From Gallionellales bacterium GWA2_60_18 (GTDB lineage Bacteria > Pseudomonadota > Gammaproteobacteria > Burkholderiales > Gallionellaceae), in NCBI GenBank assembly GCA_001801105.1, contig MGWS01000008.1, positions 1 through 64,000 of the forward strand: 64,000 bases of DNA, read 5' to 3'. The notes below the pieces were generated by a model. It was not told the origin of the DNA. It searched no databases and saw only the letters and a list, made by a program, of their open reading frames with translations. Position 1 is the first letter of the stretch. Every line of letters starts with the position of its first letter. A program made the translations under genes and the position numbers. This document shows, in pieces, positions 56,201-64,000 of the stretch.

Positions 56201-58765
56201 ATGGGAAAATTGAACGTAGCGACGTTTGCGACTGAGCTGGGATTGCCGGTTGCCTTGCTGCTCGAGCAGCTGAAGGCTGCCGGGGTCAGCAAGGAGCAGG
56301 AAACCGATCCGGTCTCCGAAAAGGACAAGGCGCAGTTGCTTGAGCATCTGCGCCAGTCGCATGGTGCCGAAAAGACTGCCAAGAAGATCACGCTGACCCG
56401 CCGCGAAACGACGGAGATCAAGAAGGCGGACAGCTCCGGGCGCGCGCGCACCATTCAGGTGGAAGTGCGCAAGCGCCGCGTGGTCGCACCAACGACCGCA
56501 GCAGAAACTGCCGCGCCGGTCGAAGCTGCCGCAACCAAAGCCGAACCAGCCAAGGTGCTGGATGAACAGGAGTTGGCGGCGCGCGAGCAGGAAGCGCGTT
56601 TGCAGGCAGAACTGGCGGCGCGTCAGGCGGCCGAAGTGCAGGCCAAGCAGGAACGCAGCAAGCGCAAGACGGCCAAGGCGGCAGAGCCGGAAGCCAAACC
56701 TGCCGAGCCTGAAGCCAAAAAGGCTGAGGTTGTCGCCGTTGTCGCTCCCGTGGCCAATCTGGCCGAAGGGACGCTGCACAAGCCGGCCATCAAGCCCGGC
56801 GACAAGGTGGAAAGACCCGGCAAGAAAGCCAAGACTGAGACCAAGGCCAGCCCGTGGGATGACAAGGGACACAAAAAACGCACCCCCGTCAAGGCGGGTG
56901 AGAAGACCGGCGGATGGTCCACCGCGGTGCGCGCACCGCGCCACGACAAGCATTCCAAACATGCCGCAACTGAGGCGTCCCATGCTTTCTCGCTGCCGAC
57001 AGAACCCATCGTCCATGAGGTAGCCGTTCCGGAAACCATCACCGTTGCCGAACTGGCACAGAAGATGGCCGTCAAGGCGACCGAGATCATCAAGACGCTG
57101 ATGAAGATGGGCTCAATGGTGACCATCAACCAAGTGCTCGACCAGGAAACCGCGATGATCGTGGTGGAAGAGATGGGGCATATCGCCAAGGCGGCCAAGG
57201 TGGACGATCCCGATGCCTTCCTGAGCGAGCAGGGCGAAGCCCATGATGTGCCGCCGGAGCCACGCGCGCCGGTCGTCACCGTGATGGGCCACGTCGATCA
57301 CGGCAAGACCTCGCTGCTGGATTACATCCGCCGCTCACGGGTCGCTTCCGGTGAGGCTGGCGGCATCACCCAGCATATCGGCGCATACCACGTCGATACG
57401 CCGCGCGGCATGATCACCTTCCTCGACACCCCGGGTCACGAGGCGTTCACCGCGATGCGTGCACGCGGCGCCAAGGCGACCGATATCGTAATCCTGGTGG
57501 TGGCCGCCGATGACGGCGTGATGCCGCAGACCAAGGAGGCAATCCATCACGCCAGGGCCGGCAAGGTGCCGATCGTGGTGGCGGTCACCAAGATCGACAA
57601 ACCCGATGCGAACAGCGAGCGCGTCAAGCAGGAACTGGTCGCCGAAGGCGTGGTGCCGGAAGACTGGGGCGGCGATGCGATGTTCGTCGAAGTTTCGTCC
57701 AAGAGCGGGCAGGGCATAGACCAGCTGCTTGAGGGAGTACTGTTGCAGGCCGAAGTGCTGGAACTCAAGGCGCCGCGCGAGACCCACGCCAAGGGTCTGG
57801 TGATCGAAGCTCGCCTGGACAAGGGCAAGGGGCCGGTCGCTACCGTGCTGGTGCAATCCGGCACATTGAAGCGTGGTGATGCGGTGCTGGTCGGTTCGGT
57901 GTTCGGGCGCGTACGCGCCATGCTGGACGAGAACGGCAAGGCGGTTGCCGAAGCCGGCCCTTCCATTCCGGTGGAGATACAGGGCTTGTCCGAAGTGCCT
58001 GCCGCCGGCGAAGAATTACTGGTGATGGCCGATGAGAAGCGGGCGCGCGAAATCGCGCTGTTCCGCCAGGGCAAGTATCGCGGCGTCAAGCTCGCCAAGC
58101 AGCAGGCCGCCAAGCTGGAAAACATGTTCGAACAGATGGGAGAGGGCGAAACGCGCACCCTGTCGCTGATCGTGAAGTCCGACGTGCAGGGTTCCGCCGA
58201 AGCGATCGCGCAGTCGTTGCAAAAACTCTCGACCAGCGAGGTCAAGGTCAACCTGATCCACGGCGGCGTCGGTGCGATCACCGAATCGGACATCAATCTC
58301 GCACTGGCTTCCAAGGCGATCGTGATCGGCTTCAACACCCGCGCCGACGCGGCTGCGCGCAAACTCGCCGAAATCTCCGGCGTGGATATACGCTACTACA
58401 ACATCATCTACGCGATGGTGGACGAGATCAAGGCTGCGCTGTCCGGCATGCTGGCACCCGAGAAGAAAGAGGTCATCCTCGGCATGGTCGAGGTGCGCCA
58501 GGTATTCACGGTTTCCAAGGTGGGCACCATCGCCGGCTGCTATGTACTGGAAGGCGTGGTGAAACGCGGTGCGCGCGTGCGCGTGCTGCGCAACGACGTG
58601 GTGTTGCACGACGGCGAGCTGGATACGCTGAAGCGCTTCAAGGACGACGTCAAGGAAGTGAAGGCCAATTTCGAATGCGGCATGTCGCTGAAGAACTACA
58701 ACGATATCCAGGTGGGCGACAAGTTCGAGGTGTATGAGATCGTCGAGGTCGCACGCGCGCTGTAA
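56201..58765 (+). CDS. infB: Translation initiation factor IF-2
   Basis: An 854-aa GTPase that brings initiator tRNA to the ribosome. The N-terminal IF2_N subdomain is followed by a long charged Ala/Glu/Lys linker (about 90-260) with the usual low complexity. The second IF2_N is near 275-325. The G-domain begins near residue 355 with [17 protein letters not shown], then [11 protein letters not shown] and TKIDKP. The C-terminal domains end [16 protein letters not shown] 56201 follows an AAGGACGG site. The stop overlaps the rbfA start (TAATG). Confidence 0.97.
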   Translation: MGKLNVATFATELGLPVALLLEQLKAAGVSKEQETDPVSEKDKAQLLEHLRQSHGAEKTAKKITLTRRETTEIKKADSSGRARTIQVEVRKRRVVAPTTAAETAAPVEAAATKAEPAKVLDEQELAAREQEARLQAELAARQAAEVQAKQERSKRKTAKAAEPEAKPAEPEAKKAEVVAVVAPVANLAEGTLHKPAIKPGDKVERPGKKAKTETKASPWDDKGHKKRTPVKAGEKTGGWSTAVRAPRHDKHSKHAATEASHAFSLPTEPIVHEVAVPETITVAELAQKMAVKATEIIKTLMKMGSMVTINQVLDQETAMIVVEEMGHIAKAAKVDDPDAFLSEQGEAHDVPPEPRAPVVTVMGHVDHGKTSLLDYIRRSRVASGEAGGITQHIGAYHVDTPRGMITFLDTPGHEAFTAMRARGAKATDIVILVVAADDGVMPQTKEAIHHARAGKVPIVVAVTKIDKPDANSERVKQELVAEGVVPEDWGGDAMFVEVSSKSGQGIDQLLEGVLLQAEVLELKAPRETHAKGLVIEARLDKGKGPVATVLVQSGTLKRGDAVLVGSVFGRVRAMLDENGKAVAEAGPSIPVEIQGLSEVPAAGEELLVMADEKRAREIALFRQGKYRGVKLAKQQAAKLENMFEQMGEGETRTLSLIVKSDVQGSAEAIAQSLQKLSTSEVKVNLIHGGVGAITESDINLALASKAIVIGFNTRADAAARKLAEISGVDIRYYNIIYAMVDEIKAALSGMLAPEKKEVILGMVEVRQVFTVSKVGTIAGCYVLEGVVKRGARVRVLRNDVVLHDGELDTLKRFKDDVKEVKANFECGMSLKNYNDIQVGDKFEVYEIVEVARAL

Positions 58766-59124
58766 TGGCTAATTTCCAGAGGACGGACCGCATCGCCCAG
58801 CAGATCCAGCGCGAATTGGCCGAGCTGGTGCGCCTCGAACTCAGCGACCCGCGCGTGCGGCTGCTGACCATCACCGATGTCGAGGTCGCGCGCGACCACT
58901 CCCATGCCAAGGTGTTCTTCACCCGTCTGGACGGCAAGCATGAGGAGGCGCAGCGGGGGCTGGAGCATGCCGCGGGCTTCCTGCGCACCCAGCTGGCGCA
59001 CCGCCTCAAGTTGCGCATCATGCCGCAACTGCATTTTGTCTACGACGCTTCGGTCGAACGCGGCAGCCGCCTGTCGCAACTCATCGATCAGGCGGTGGCC
59101 GGCGACAAGGGAGGCAACTCGTAG
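58765..59124 (+). CDS. rbfA: Ribosome-binding factor A
   Basis: A 119-aa cold-responsive 30S assembly factor with a KH-like fold. The RTDRIAQQIQRELAELVRLE helix, the VTDVEV-type strand (TITDVEVARDHSHAKVFF) and the C-terminal RIMPQLHFVYDASVERGSRLS match the family. Translationally coupled to infB. Its stop codon lies inside the first unit of the downstream heptameric repeat array. Confidence 0.96.
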   Translation: MANFQRTDRIAQQIQRELAELVRLELSDPRVRLLTITDVEVARDHSHAKVFFTRLDGKHEEAQRGLEHAAGFLRTQLAHRLKLRIMPQLHFVYDASVERGSRLSQLIDQAVAGDKGGNS

Positions 59125-59187
59125 CCCGTAGCCTGTAGCGGGTAGCTAAACCGGGTTTGCTACAAGCTACAAGCCACAAGCAACGAG
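59121..59187. repeat. Heptameric inverted array between rbfA and truB
   Basis: The left arm has four GTAGC-led 7-mers starting at 59121, 59128, 59135 and 59142. The right arm has four GCTAC-type 7-mers starting at 59159 (GCTACAA), 59166 (GCTACAA), 59173 (GCCACAA) and 59180 (GCAACGA). The centre AAACC-GGGTTT is itself self-complementary, so the arms can fold into one long imperfect hairpin. The first unit contains the rbfA stop (TAG 59122-59124). It fills nearly the whole rbfA-truB spacer. Confidence 0.8.
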
Positions 59188-59193
59188 CTCACT

Positions 59194-60132
59194 ATGGCAC
59201 GGACTTATCGCCCGCTCGACGGCGTGCTGTTGTTCGATAAGCCGCTGGAATTAAGCTCCAACACCGCGCTGCAAAAAGTTCGCCGTCTGTTTCAGGCCGA
59301 AAAGGCCGGGCATACCGGCACGCTCGACCCGCTTGCCACCGGCCTGTTACCAGTCTGTTTCGGCGAAGCCACCAAATTCTCCAACGCCCTGCTGGATGCC
59401 GACAAGACCTATCGCGCCTTGCTGCGCCTCGGGCAAACTACCTCCACCGGCGATGCCGAGGGCGAGATCGTTGCCGAACATCCGGTCGAGGCCGGATTGG
59501 CCGATGTCGAGGCGGTGCTGTCAAGGTTCCACGGGGAGATACAGCAGCTGCCACCCATGCACAGCGCGCTCAAATACCAAGGCAAGCCGCTCTACGAATA
59601 CATCCGCAAGGGCGAAACAGTAGAGCGCGAGCCGCGCAGCGTGGTGATACACGAGCTGGTGCTGCATCGCTTCAGCGGCAATGAGATCGACCTCACCGTG
59701 CACTGCAGCAAGGGCACCTATGTGCGCACGCTGGCCGAGGACATCGGCGCTGCGCTGGGTTGCGGGGCACATTTGATCGGTTTGCGCCGCACCGCGATCG
59801 CCCATCTCGATCTGCGGGACGGCTATACCCTGCAACAGCTGGAAGCCATGACCGGGGCGGAGCGCGACGCCTGTTTACTGCCGCTGGAGAGCCTGATGCC
59901 GGGAGTGCCTGTGCTGCAACTGGATGCCACGCAGACCAAGCGCCTGGCGCAGGGGCAGCGTCTGGCGCTGGATGCCGGCCTGCCGGACGGCAAGGTCCGG
60001 TTGCACGGCCCGCAGGGCTTTATCGGGGTGGGGCTGCTGCAAGGCCGCCGTCTCGCCCCGGAACGGCTGTTGAACGGGGTGGCAAAACAGGCCGCCGATA
60101 CTGAGTTGAGAGTGAATTTTGGGGTTGAGTAA
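59194..60132 (+). CDS. truB: tRNA pseudouridine-55 synthase
   Basis: A 312-aa enzyme that makes pseudouridine 55 in the T-loop of tRNAs. The N-terminal GVLLFDKPLELSSN, the KAGHTGTLDPLATGLLPVCFG catalytic motif (Asp in TLDPLATG) and YVRTLAEDIGAALGCGAHL are diagnostic. The C-terminal PUA-like part (about 245-310) is present. Coupled to the operon across the heptameric repeat spacer, with a weak ribosome-binding site in the array end (AACGAG). Confidence 0.96.
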   Translation: MARTYRPLDGVLLFDKPLELSSNTALQKVRRLFQAEKAGHTGTLDPLATGLLPVCFGEATKFSNALLDADKTYRALLRLGQTTSTGDAEGEIVAEHPVEAGLADVEAVLSRFHGEIQQLPPMHSALKYQGKPLYEYIRKGETVEREPRSVVIHELVLHRFSGNEIDLTVHCSKGTYVRTLAEDIGAALGCGAHLIGLRRTAIAHLDLRDGYTLQQLEAMTGAERDACLLPLESLMPGVPVLQLDATQTKRLAQGQRLALDAGLPDGKVRLHGPQGFIGVGLLQGRRLAPERLLNGVAKQAADTELRVNFGVE

Positions 60133-60154
60133 CAGGGGCATTCAAGGGTAGAAT
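60125..60154 (+). promoter_or_regulatory. Candidate rpsO promoter
   Basis: TTGAGT (60125-60130), 18-bp spacer, TAGAAT (60149-60154) with GC-rich discriminator. It overlaps the truB stop, which would let rpsO-pnp be expressed apart from the upstream operon, as is known in E. coli. Confidence 0.6.
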
Positions 60155-60184
60155 GCCGCACTTTTTCCAGGAGAGCAGACACAA

Positions 60185-60454
60185 ATGGCAATTACCGCCG
60201 CGCAAAAAGCGCAAATCGTTACCGACTTCCAACGTGCCAAGAGCGACACGGGTTCTCCCGAAGTGCAGGTGGCTCTGATCACCGCACGCATCGCCTACCT
60301 GACCGAGCACTTCAAGGACAACGCCAAGGATCACCATTCCCGCCGCGGCCTGTTGCGCCTGGTGAGCCGTCGCCGCAAGCTGCTCGATTATCTCAAGAGC
60401 AAGGACGACGCGGGTTATCGCACACTGATCCAGCGCCTGGAAATCCGTAAGTAA
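60185..60454 (+). CDS. rpsO: 30S ribosomal protein S15
   Basis: An 89-aa primary 16S rRNA-binding protein. The sequence contains the invariant [17 protein letters not shown], the [19 protein letters not shown] helix and [13 protein letters not shown]. Length is exactly that of the family. An AGGAGAG site precedes the ATG. A strong hairpin follows the stop. Confidence 0.98.
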   Translation: MAITAAQKAQIVTDFQRAKSDTGSPEVQVALITARIAYLTEHFKDNAKDHHSRRGLLRLVSRRRKLLDYLKSKDDAGYRTLIQRLEIRK

Positions 60455-60465
60455 CAGTCTGCATC

Positions 60466-60497
60466 AAGCGGGTCGCAAATGCGGCCCGCTTCGTTTG
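60466..60497 (+). terminator. Hairpin after rpsO
   Basis: An 11-bp stem AAGCGGGTCGC / GCGGCCCGCTT (one T-G wobble) with AAAT loop, followed by a modest T-run (CGTTT). Probably a partial terminator or processing site between rpsO and pnp. Confidence 0.6.
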
Positions 60498-60513
60498 GTC
60501 TTGTCAATCTCGT

Positions 60514-60533
60514 ATGACGCGACGGCGCGTCAT
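60514..60533 (+). promoter_or_regulatory. Hairpin in the pnp leader
   Basis: ATGACGCG-ACGG-CGCGTCAT is a perfect 8-bp stem ending 20 bp before the pnp start. In E. coli the pnp leader hairpin is cut by RNase III and used for PNPase autoregulation; a comparable role here is an inference. Confidence 0.45.
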
Positions 60534-60553
60534 GCCATCACAGGGGGTCTATC

Positions 60554-62671
60554 TTGAGTCACTACAAAAAAACATTGGCGTTCGGCAACCATCAGCTGAC
60601 GCTGGAAACGGGTGAAATCGCGCGTCAGGCCAGCGGTGCGGTGATGGTCAGCCTGGATGACACCATGGTATTGGTCAGCGTAGTCGGCAGGAAAAACGCC
60701 AAGCCGGATCAGGACTTCTTCCCGCTGACCGTGGATTACCAAGAAAAAACTTACGCGGCGGGCAAGATTCCCGGGGGCTTTTTCAAGCGCGAAGGCGCTT
60801 TGCGCGAAAAGGAAATCCTGACTTGCCGTTTGATCGACCGCCCGTTGCGCCCGCTGTTTCCGGAAGGCTTTTACAACGAAGTCCAGATCATCGCGACGGT
60901 GATGTCTTCGGATAGCGAGATCGATTCCGACATTCCCGCCATGATTGGCGCATCTGCCGCGCTGGCGTTGTCCGGCATCCCGTTCGACGGCCCGATCGCC
61001 GCAGCGCGCGTGGGCTATGCCAACGGCCAGTATCTGCTTAACCCGACGGCCACCGAACTCGAGACCTCGCAAATGGATCTGGTGGTGGCAGGAACCGACC
61101 GTGCCGTGCTGATGGTCGAATCCGAAGCACAGCAACTGTCCGAAGAGATCATGCTGGGCGCGGTGATGTTTGGCCACGAGCAGATGCAGATCGTGATCCA
61201 GGCCATCAACGAGATGGCCGATGCCGTAGGTGCCCCGGCTTGGGATTGGGTTGCTCCGGCCAAGGATGAAGCCTTGATTGCGCAGATTTCCGGCCTTGCC
61301 GAAGCCGAACTTGGACAGGCTTATGCGATCCGCTCCAAGCAGGCGCGTACCGATGCCGTGAACGCGATCCGCGACAAGGTGATGGCAGCAGTCATCACCC
61401 CGGAATCCGCGCTTGGCCAGAAGAACCATGTCAGCGACCTGTTCAGCGCGCTAGAAGCCAGGATCGTGCGCGGCCAGATTTTGAGCGGCGAGCCGCGCAT
61501 CGACGGGCGCGATACCCGTACCGTGCGCCCGATCACCATCCGTAACGGCATCCTGCCGCGCACTCACGGTTCTTCGCTGTTCACCCGCGGCGAGACCCAG
61601 GCCATCGTGGTGGCAACGCTGGGCAGCCAGCGCGATGCGCAGAAGATCGATGCGCTGCAAGGCGAATATACCGACCGTTTCATGCTGCATTACAACTTCC
61701 CGCCGTATTCCACCGGAGAGACCGGGCGTGTAGGCTCGCCCAAGCGCCGCGAGATCGGCCACGGTCGTCTGGCCAAGCGCGCGCTGGTCGCGGTACTGCC
61801 CAGCGAGGAGGATTTCGGCTACGCGATCCGCGTGGTATCCGAGATCACCGAATCCAACGGCTCCAGCTCGATGGCTTCGGTATGCGGTGGCTGTCTGTCG
61901 CTGCTGGATGCCGGCGTGCCGCTCAAGGCGCACGTGGCCGGTATCGCCATGGGTCTGATCAAGGAAGGCAACCGCTTCGCGGTGCTGACCGACATCCTCG
62001 GCGACGAGGATCATCTGGGCGACATGGACTTCAAGGTGGCCGGCAGCGAAACCGGCGTGACTGCGTTGCAGATGGACATCAAGATCAACGGCATCACGCG
62101 CGAGATCATGCAGGCTGCGCTGACGCAGGCGCGCGAAGGCCGCATGCATATCCTGGGCCTGATGAAGCAGGCATTGCCGGAAGCGCGTACCGAGATGTCC
62201 GATTATGCGCCGCGCATGATCAAGATGAAGATCAATCCGGAAAAGATCCGCGACGTGATCGGCAAGGGTGGGGCGGTGATTCGCGCCTTGACCGAGGAGA
62301 CCGGCACCACCATCGATATCGACGACGAAGGCAATATCACCATCGCCTGCGTGAACGGCGAGGCGGGCGAATTGGCCAAGAAGCGCATCGAAGACATCGT
62401 GGCAGACGTGGAAGTGGGCAAGATCTATGAAGGCCCGGTGGTCAAGCTGCTCGACTTCGGTGCACTGATCAATGTGTTGCCGGGCAAGGATGGCTTGCTG
62501 CATATCTCCCAGATCGCCCATGAGCGCGTCAACAGCGTGTCGGATCACCTCAAGGAAGGCCAGATCGTGCGCGTGAAAGTACTGGAAGTGGATGACAAGG
62601 GTCGTATGAAGCTAAGCATGAAGGTGTTGCTGCCCGCACCGGAAAGCAAGTCGGAGCCAGTTGCCGGATAA
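60554..62671 (+). CDS. pnp: Polyribonucleotide nucleotidyltransferase
   Basis: A 705-aa 3'-5' phosphorolytic exoribonuclease, core of the RNA degradosome. Two RNase PH-like domains (about 10-145 and 310-520) include [16 protein letters not shown] and [15 protein letters not shown], and [17 protein letters not shown]; a KH domain (about 553-610, with [12 protein letters not shown]) and an S1 domain (about 620-690, with [18 protein letters not shown]) follow. The start is TTG 60554, well placed behind AGGGGG and opening [19 protein letters not shown]; the rare start may limit expression. A strong terminator follows. Confidence 0.97.
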   Translation: MSHYKKTLAFGNHQLTLETGEIARQASGAVMVSLDDTMVLVSVVGRKNAKPDQDFFPLTVDYQEKTYAAGKIPGGFFKREGALREKEILTCRLIDRPLRPLFPEGFYNEVQIIATVMSSDSEIDSDIPAMIGASAALALSGIPFDGPIAAARVGYANGQYLLNPTATELETSQMDLVVAGTDRAVLMVESEAQQLSEEIMLGAVMFGHEQMQIVIQAINEMADAVGAPAWDWVAPAKDEALIAQISGLAEAELGQAYAIRSKQARTDAVNAIRDKVMAAVITPESALGQKNHVSDLFSALEARIVRGQILSGEPRIDGRDTRTVRPITIRNGILPRTHGSSLFTRGETQAIVVATLGSQRDAQKIDALQGEYTDRFMLHYNFPPYSTGETGRVGSPKRREIGHGRLAKRALVAVLPSEEDFGYAIRVVSEITESNGSSSMASVCGGCLSLLDAGVPLKAHVAGIAMGLIKEGNRFAVLTDILGDEDHLGDMDFKVAGSETGVTALQMDIKINGITREIMQAALTQAREGRMHILGLMKQALPEARTEMSDYAPRMIKMKINPEKIRDVIGKGGAVIRALTEETGTTIDIDDEGNITIACVNGEAGELAKKRIEDIVADVEVGKIYEGPVVKLLDFGALINVLPGKDGLLHISQIAHERVNSVSDHLKEGQIVRVKVLEVDDKGRMKLSMKVLLPAPESKSEPVAG

Positions 62672-62688
62672 TGGTTCCCGCCTTGCCA

Positions 62689-62725
62689 GCAAAAAGCCCC
62701 GCGATGCGGGGCTTTTTGCTTTTTT
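62689..62725 (+). terminator. Rho-independent terminator after pnp
   Basis: A perfect 14-bp stem GCAAAAAGCCCCGC / GCGGGGCTTTTTGC with a GAT loop and a following TTTTTT. Confidence 0.93.
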
Positions 62726-62730
62726 GGCTT

Positions 62731-62748
62731 GCTTGGCTATAGCCAAGC
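62731..62748. repeat. 18-bp perfect palindrome
   Basis: GCTTGGCTATAGCCAAGC is perfectly self-complementary. It lies just behind the pnp terminator and at the left edge of the repeat mosaic that runs to the dksA stop. Confidence 0.7.
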
Positions 62749-62756
62749 TGCAAAAG

Positions 62757-62933
62757 CTTAGGCTTCAGCGAAAGCAGGTGGCCAAATTAATTCAGGTGCT
62801 TTTGACTACGACCAACCTGAAGGTTAGTCTACGCCGAAAGCAAGTAGCGAAAACATTAAAGGAGTTTTTGGCTCCGACATAACTTGCGCTATGCGCAAAT
62901 TAGTCTACGCCGAAAGCAAGTCGCAAAAAATTA
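62757..62933 (+). repeat. Three degenerate direct repeats related to the dksA 3' end
   Basis: Copies begin at 62758, 62824 and 62900. All share the frame TTAG-CT-C-CGAAAGCA-GT-GC-AAA; copies 2 and 3 share TTAGTCTACGCCGAAAGCAA exactly. The spacers contain small palindromes: TTCAGGT/ACCTGAA, GGAG-CTCC and TTGCGC-TAT-GCGCAA (62884-62898). The core GAAAGCAAGTCGCAAAA equals, on the opposite strand, the last codons of dksA. No gene is convincing in 62731-62930. Confidence 0.7.
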
Positions 62934-62949
62934 TTTTGCGACTTGCTTT
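62913..62949 (-). terminator. Hairpin spanning the dksA stop codon
   Basis: A perfect 16-bp stem: AAAGCAAGTCGCAAAA (62913-62928) pairs with 62934-62949, with AATTA in the loop. The dksA stop codon (complement of 62931-62933) is in the loop and the final coding bases form one arm. It is the best candidate for the dksA 3' end, but there is no U-tract after the stem. Confidence 0.55.
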
Positions 62950-63353
62950 TCACGGATCTCGTCCAGGGTCTTGCAGTCGATGCAAAGGGTGGCGGTCGGT
63001 CTTGCCTCAAGGCGGCTCAATCCGATCTCGATTCCGCAATTATCGCAGTAGCCGTACTCGCCGGCATCGATTTTTGCGAGCATCTCATTGATTTTTTTGA
63101 TAAGTTTGCGTTCGCGGTCACGGTTGCGCAATTCCAGGCCCATGTCGGATTCCTGTGTGGCGCGGTCATTCGGGTCGGCAAATACCGTTGCCTCGTCCTG
63201 CATGGTATGCACGGTGCGGTCGATGTCTTCGCCCAGACCGGCCTTGATCTCATTCATGACATGGCGGAAATGATCCAGCTGCTTGGGGTTCATGTAGTCC
63301 TCGCCCTTCTTGGCCTTGTACGGGGCGATGGCTTTAGGTGGTTTTACCGGCAT
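62931..63353 (-). CDS. dksA: RNA polymerase-binding transcription factor DksA
   Basis: A 140-aa factor that binds the RNA polymerase secondary channel and works with ppGpp in the stringent response. The coiled coil (about 30-105) ends in the region with VFADPNDRATQESDMGLELR, whose Asp residues form the functional tip. The zinc finger is CDNC ... CIDC near the C terminus (about 108-132). It ends DEIREKQVAK, close to the REKQMAG ending of E. coli DksA. ATG 63353 has GGAG seven bases upstream; the in-frame start at 63374 adds seven unconserved residues. Candidate stringent targets (a GC-discriminator tRNA promoter) are also in this window. Confidence 0.95.
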   Translation of the reverse strand: MPVKPPKAIAPYKAKKGEDYMNPKQLDHFRHVMNEIKAGLGEDIDRTVHTMQDEATVFADPNDRATQESDMGLELRNRDRERKLIKKINEMLAKIDAGEYGYCDNCGIEIGLSRLEARPTATLCIDCKTLDEIREKQVAK

Positions 63354-63389
63354 TGCGCTTCTCCAACGGGTCAAAATTCAAAGTCTGCT

Positions 63390-63418
63390 TTAATACCAGA
63401 AAGCGCAGGTTCAGGCAA
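63390..63418 (-). promoter_or_regulatory. Candidate dksA promoter
   Basis: Read leftward: TTGCCT (complement of 63413-63418), 17-bp spacer, TATTAA (complement of 63390-63395), 36 bp before the dksA start. Fair match to sigma70. Confidence 0.55.
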
Positions 63419-63444
63419 ATATAAAGTGATCGGATGGGTAAATA

Positions 63445-64000
63445 TCATCGTTTCTGGCACAACAGCAAAAACAGGCTGGGGTGCTTGTTCAGCGGTGGGA
63501 AGGGCTGCGCCTTCCATTGCGCGATGGACTGCGTCCGAATGGATTCCCCGGGCAGGGTGAGGTCGCTGGCGACGCACAGTAGCGTTTGCGGGCGGCAACG
63601 GGCGAGCAGGGCGGTGAGCAGTTTTTCATTACGGTAGGGCGTTTCGATGAATATCTGGGTCTGCCCGCGCCTTGCCGATTCGGCTTCCAGTTCCGCGATG
63701 GCCTTGTCCCTTTCCGCCTCCGCGACGGGCAAGTAGCCGTGAAAGGCGAAACATTGCCCGTTCAGTCCGGAAGCCATCAGGGCCAGCAGGATGGAAGAAG
63801 GCCCCACCAGCGGCACGACGCGAATGCCGTTGCGGTGCGCCAGGCTTACCAGTTCGGCGCCCGGGTCAGCCACGCCCGGACAACCGGCTTCGGAAACGAG
63901 GCCGACATCCTCGCCCGCCAGCAACGGGGCCAACAGGCCGCCAAGCTCCTGTGCGCCGGTATGTTCGTTCAGGGTGGCGAAATGCAGCGACTGGACCGGC
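63445..64000 (-). CDS. RsmI/tetrapyrrole-methylase-family SAM-dependent methyltransferase (partial)
   Basis: The visible 185 or so C-terminal residues continue past the right edge. They include the SAM-binding type motif VGLVSEAGCPGVADPGAELV, GIRVVPLVGPSSILLALMASG and FIETPYRNEKLLTALLARC. This is the tetrapyrrole methylase fold as in RsmI (16S rRNA C1402 2'-O-methyltransferase). RsmI usually has GTP-x-SDPG at the first motif and a longer C-terminal domain; here the motif is GCPGVADPG and the protein ends soon after LFLLLCQKR, so it may be an RsmI-like paralogue. Its stop lies 27 bp before the dksA promoter, so dksA probably has its own transcript. Confidence 0.8.
   Translation of the reverse strand, partial: PVQSLHFATLNEHTGAQELGGLLAPLLAGEDVGLVSEAGCPGVADPGAELVSLAHRNGIRVVPLVGPSSILLALMASGLNGQCFAFHGYLPVAEAERDKAIAELEAESARRGQTQIFIETPYRNEKLLTALLARCRPQTLLCVASDLTLPGESIRTQSIAQWKAQPFPPLNKHPSLFLLLCQKR

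Noticed and set aside
59121..59187. Possible small CRISPR-like repeat array
   Set aside because: Units are only 7 bp, adjacent with no unique spacers, and arranged as inverted arms; no cas genes are present.
62661..62882. Small plus-strand open frames across the repeat mosaic, with repeated RKQVAK-like peptides
   Set aside because: They run through the pnp terminator and the repeats; the repeated peptide reflects the DNA repeats, not a conserved protein.
62731..62949. Possible integron attC sites or an att site
   Set aside because: The repeats lack paired RYYYAAC/GTTRRRY boxes, no integrase is near, and the shared core matches the dksA 3' end instead.

Overview
The window is a gene-dense bacterial chromosome segment (high GC, short intergenic gaps, Shine-Dalgarno starts, encoded CCA on the tRNAs). 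Gene content and protein style (GreB, GlnB-type PII, RmuC, DksA, glg genes with a GH57 enzyme, rimP-nusA-infB-rbfA-truB-rpsO-pnp) fit a betaproteobacterium. A Nitrosomonadales/Gallionellaceae-like iron- or sulfur-oxidiser is my best guess, but this is an inference from overall style, not from a marker gene. I see no rRNA, CRISPR array, transposase or phage gene.

Layout. 1-6113: tail of a probable chemoreceptor, then a Wsp-like chemosensory operon (hybrid CheA, CheB, an unknown protein, a lone receiver, a CheC-type phosphatase and a PAS-GGDEF diguanylate cyclase), interrupted by a 141-bp imperfect palindrome. 6137-12254: tRNA-Val, gltX, tRNA-Ala, tRNA-Glu, greB, glnB, guaB, guaA. 12258-20811: central carbon and glycogen genes (pgi and glgB leftward; glgC, a GH57 enzyme and malQ rightward). 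20924-35357: rhlE-type helicase with a long leader, a binding-protein/diguanylate-cyclase pair, htpG with a textbook sigma32 promoter, typA, a FIST/multi-PAS-GGDEF pair, rmuC and an OmpA-like porin. 35471-37075: nadE.

37187-54062 is the most unusual part: a one-directional block of twelve genes, nearly all predicted to be exported or membrane-bound. It encodes a FecR-like protein, an MlaE-type permease, a DUF4384-like protein, two CHAT-protease lipoproteins with helical-repeat regions, three exported caspase-like proteins (two of them a tandem duplication), a degenerate MlaF-like ATPase with no Walker A, an MCE/MlaD protein, a TPR lipoprotein and a CHASE2 adenylate cyclase with all key catalytic residues. 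I read it as a possible envelope-located protease and lipid-transport system coupled to cAMP signalling. The combination is the main discovery candidate.

54220-62671 is the canonical translation/RNA-processing operon. The window ends with dksA and the 3' part of an RsmI/tetrapyrrole-methylase-like gene, both on the minus strand. Several intergenic regions carry structured repeats: two heptameric inverted arrays (10570-10661 and 59121-59187), a REP-like palindrome (27415-27455), and a mosaic of palindromes and three direct repeats after pnp that resemble the 3' end of dksA.
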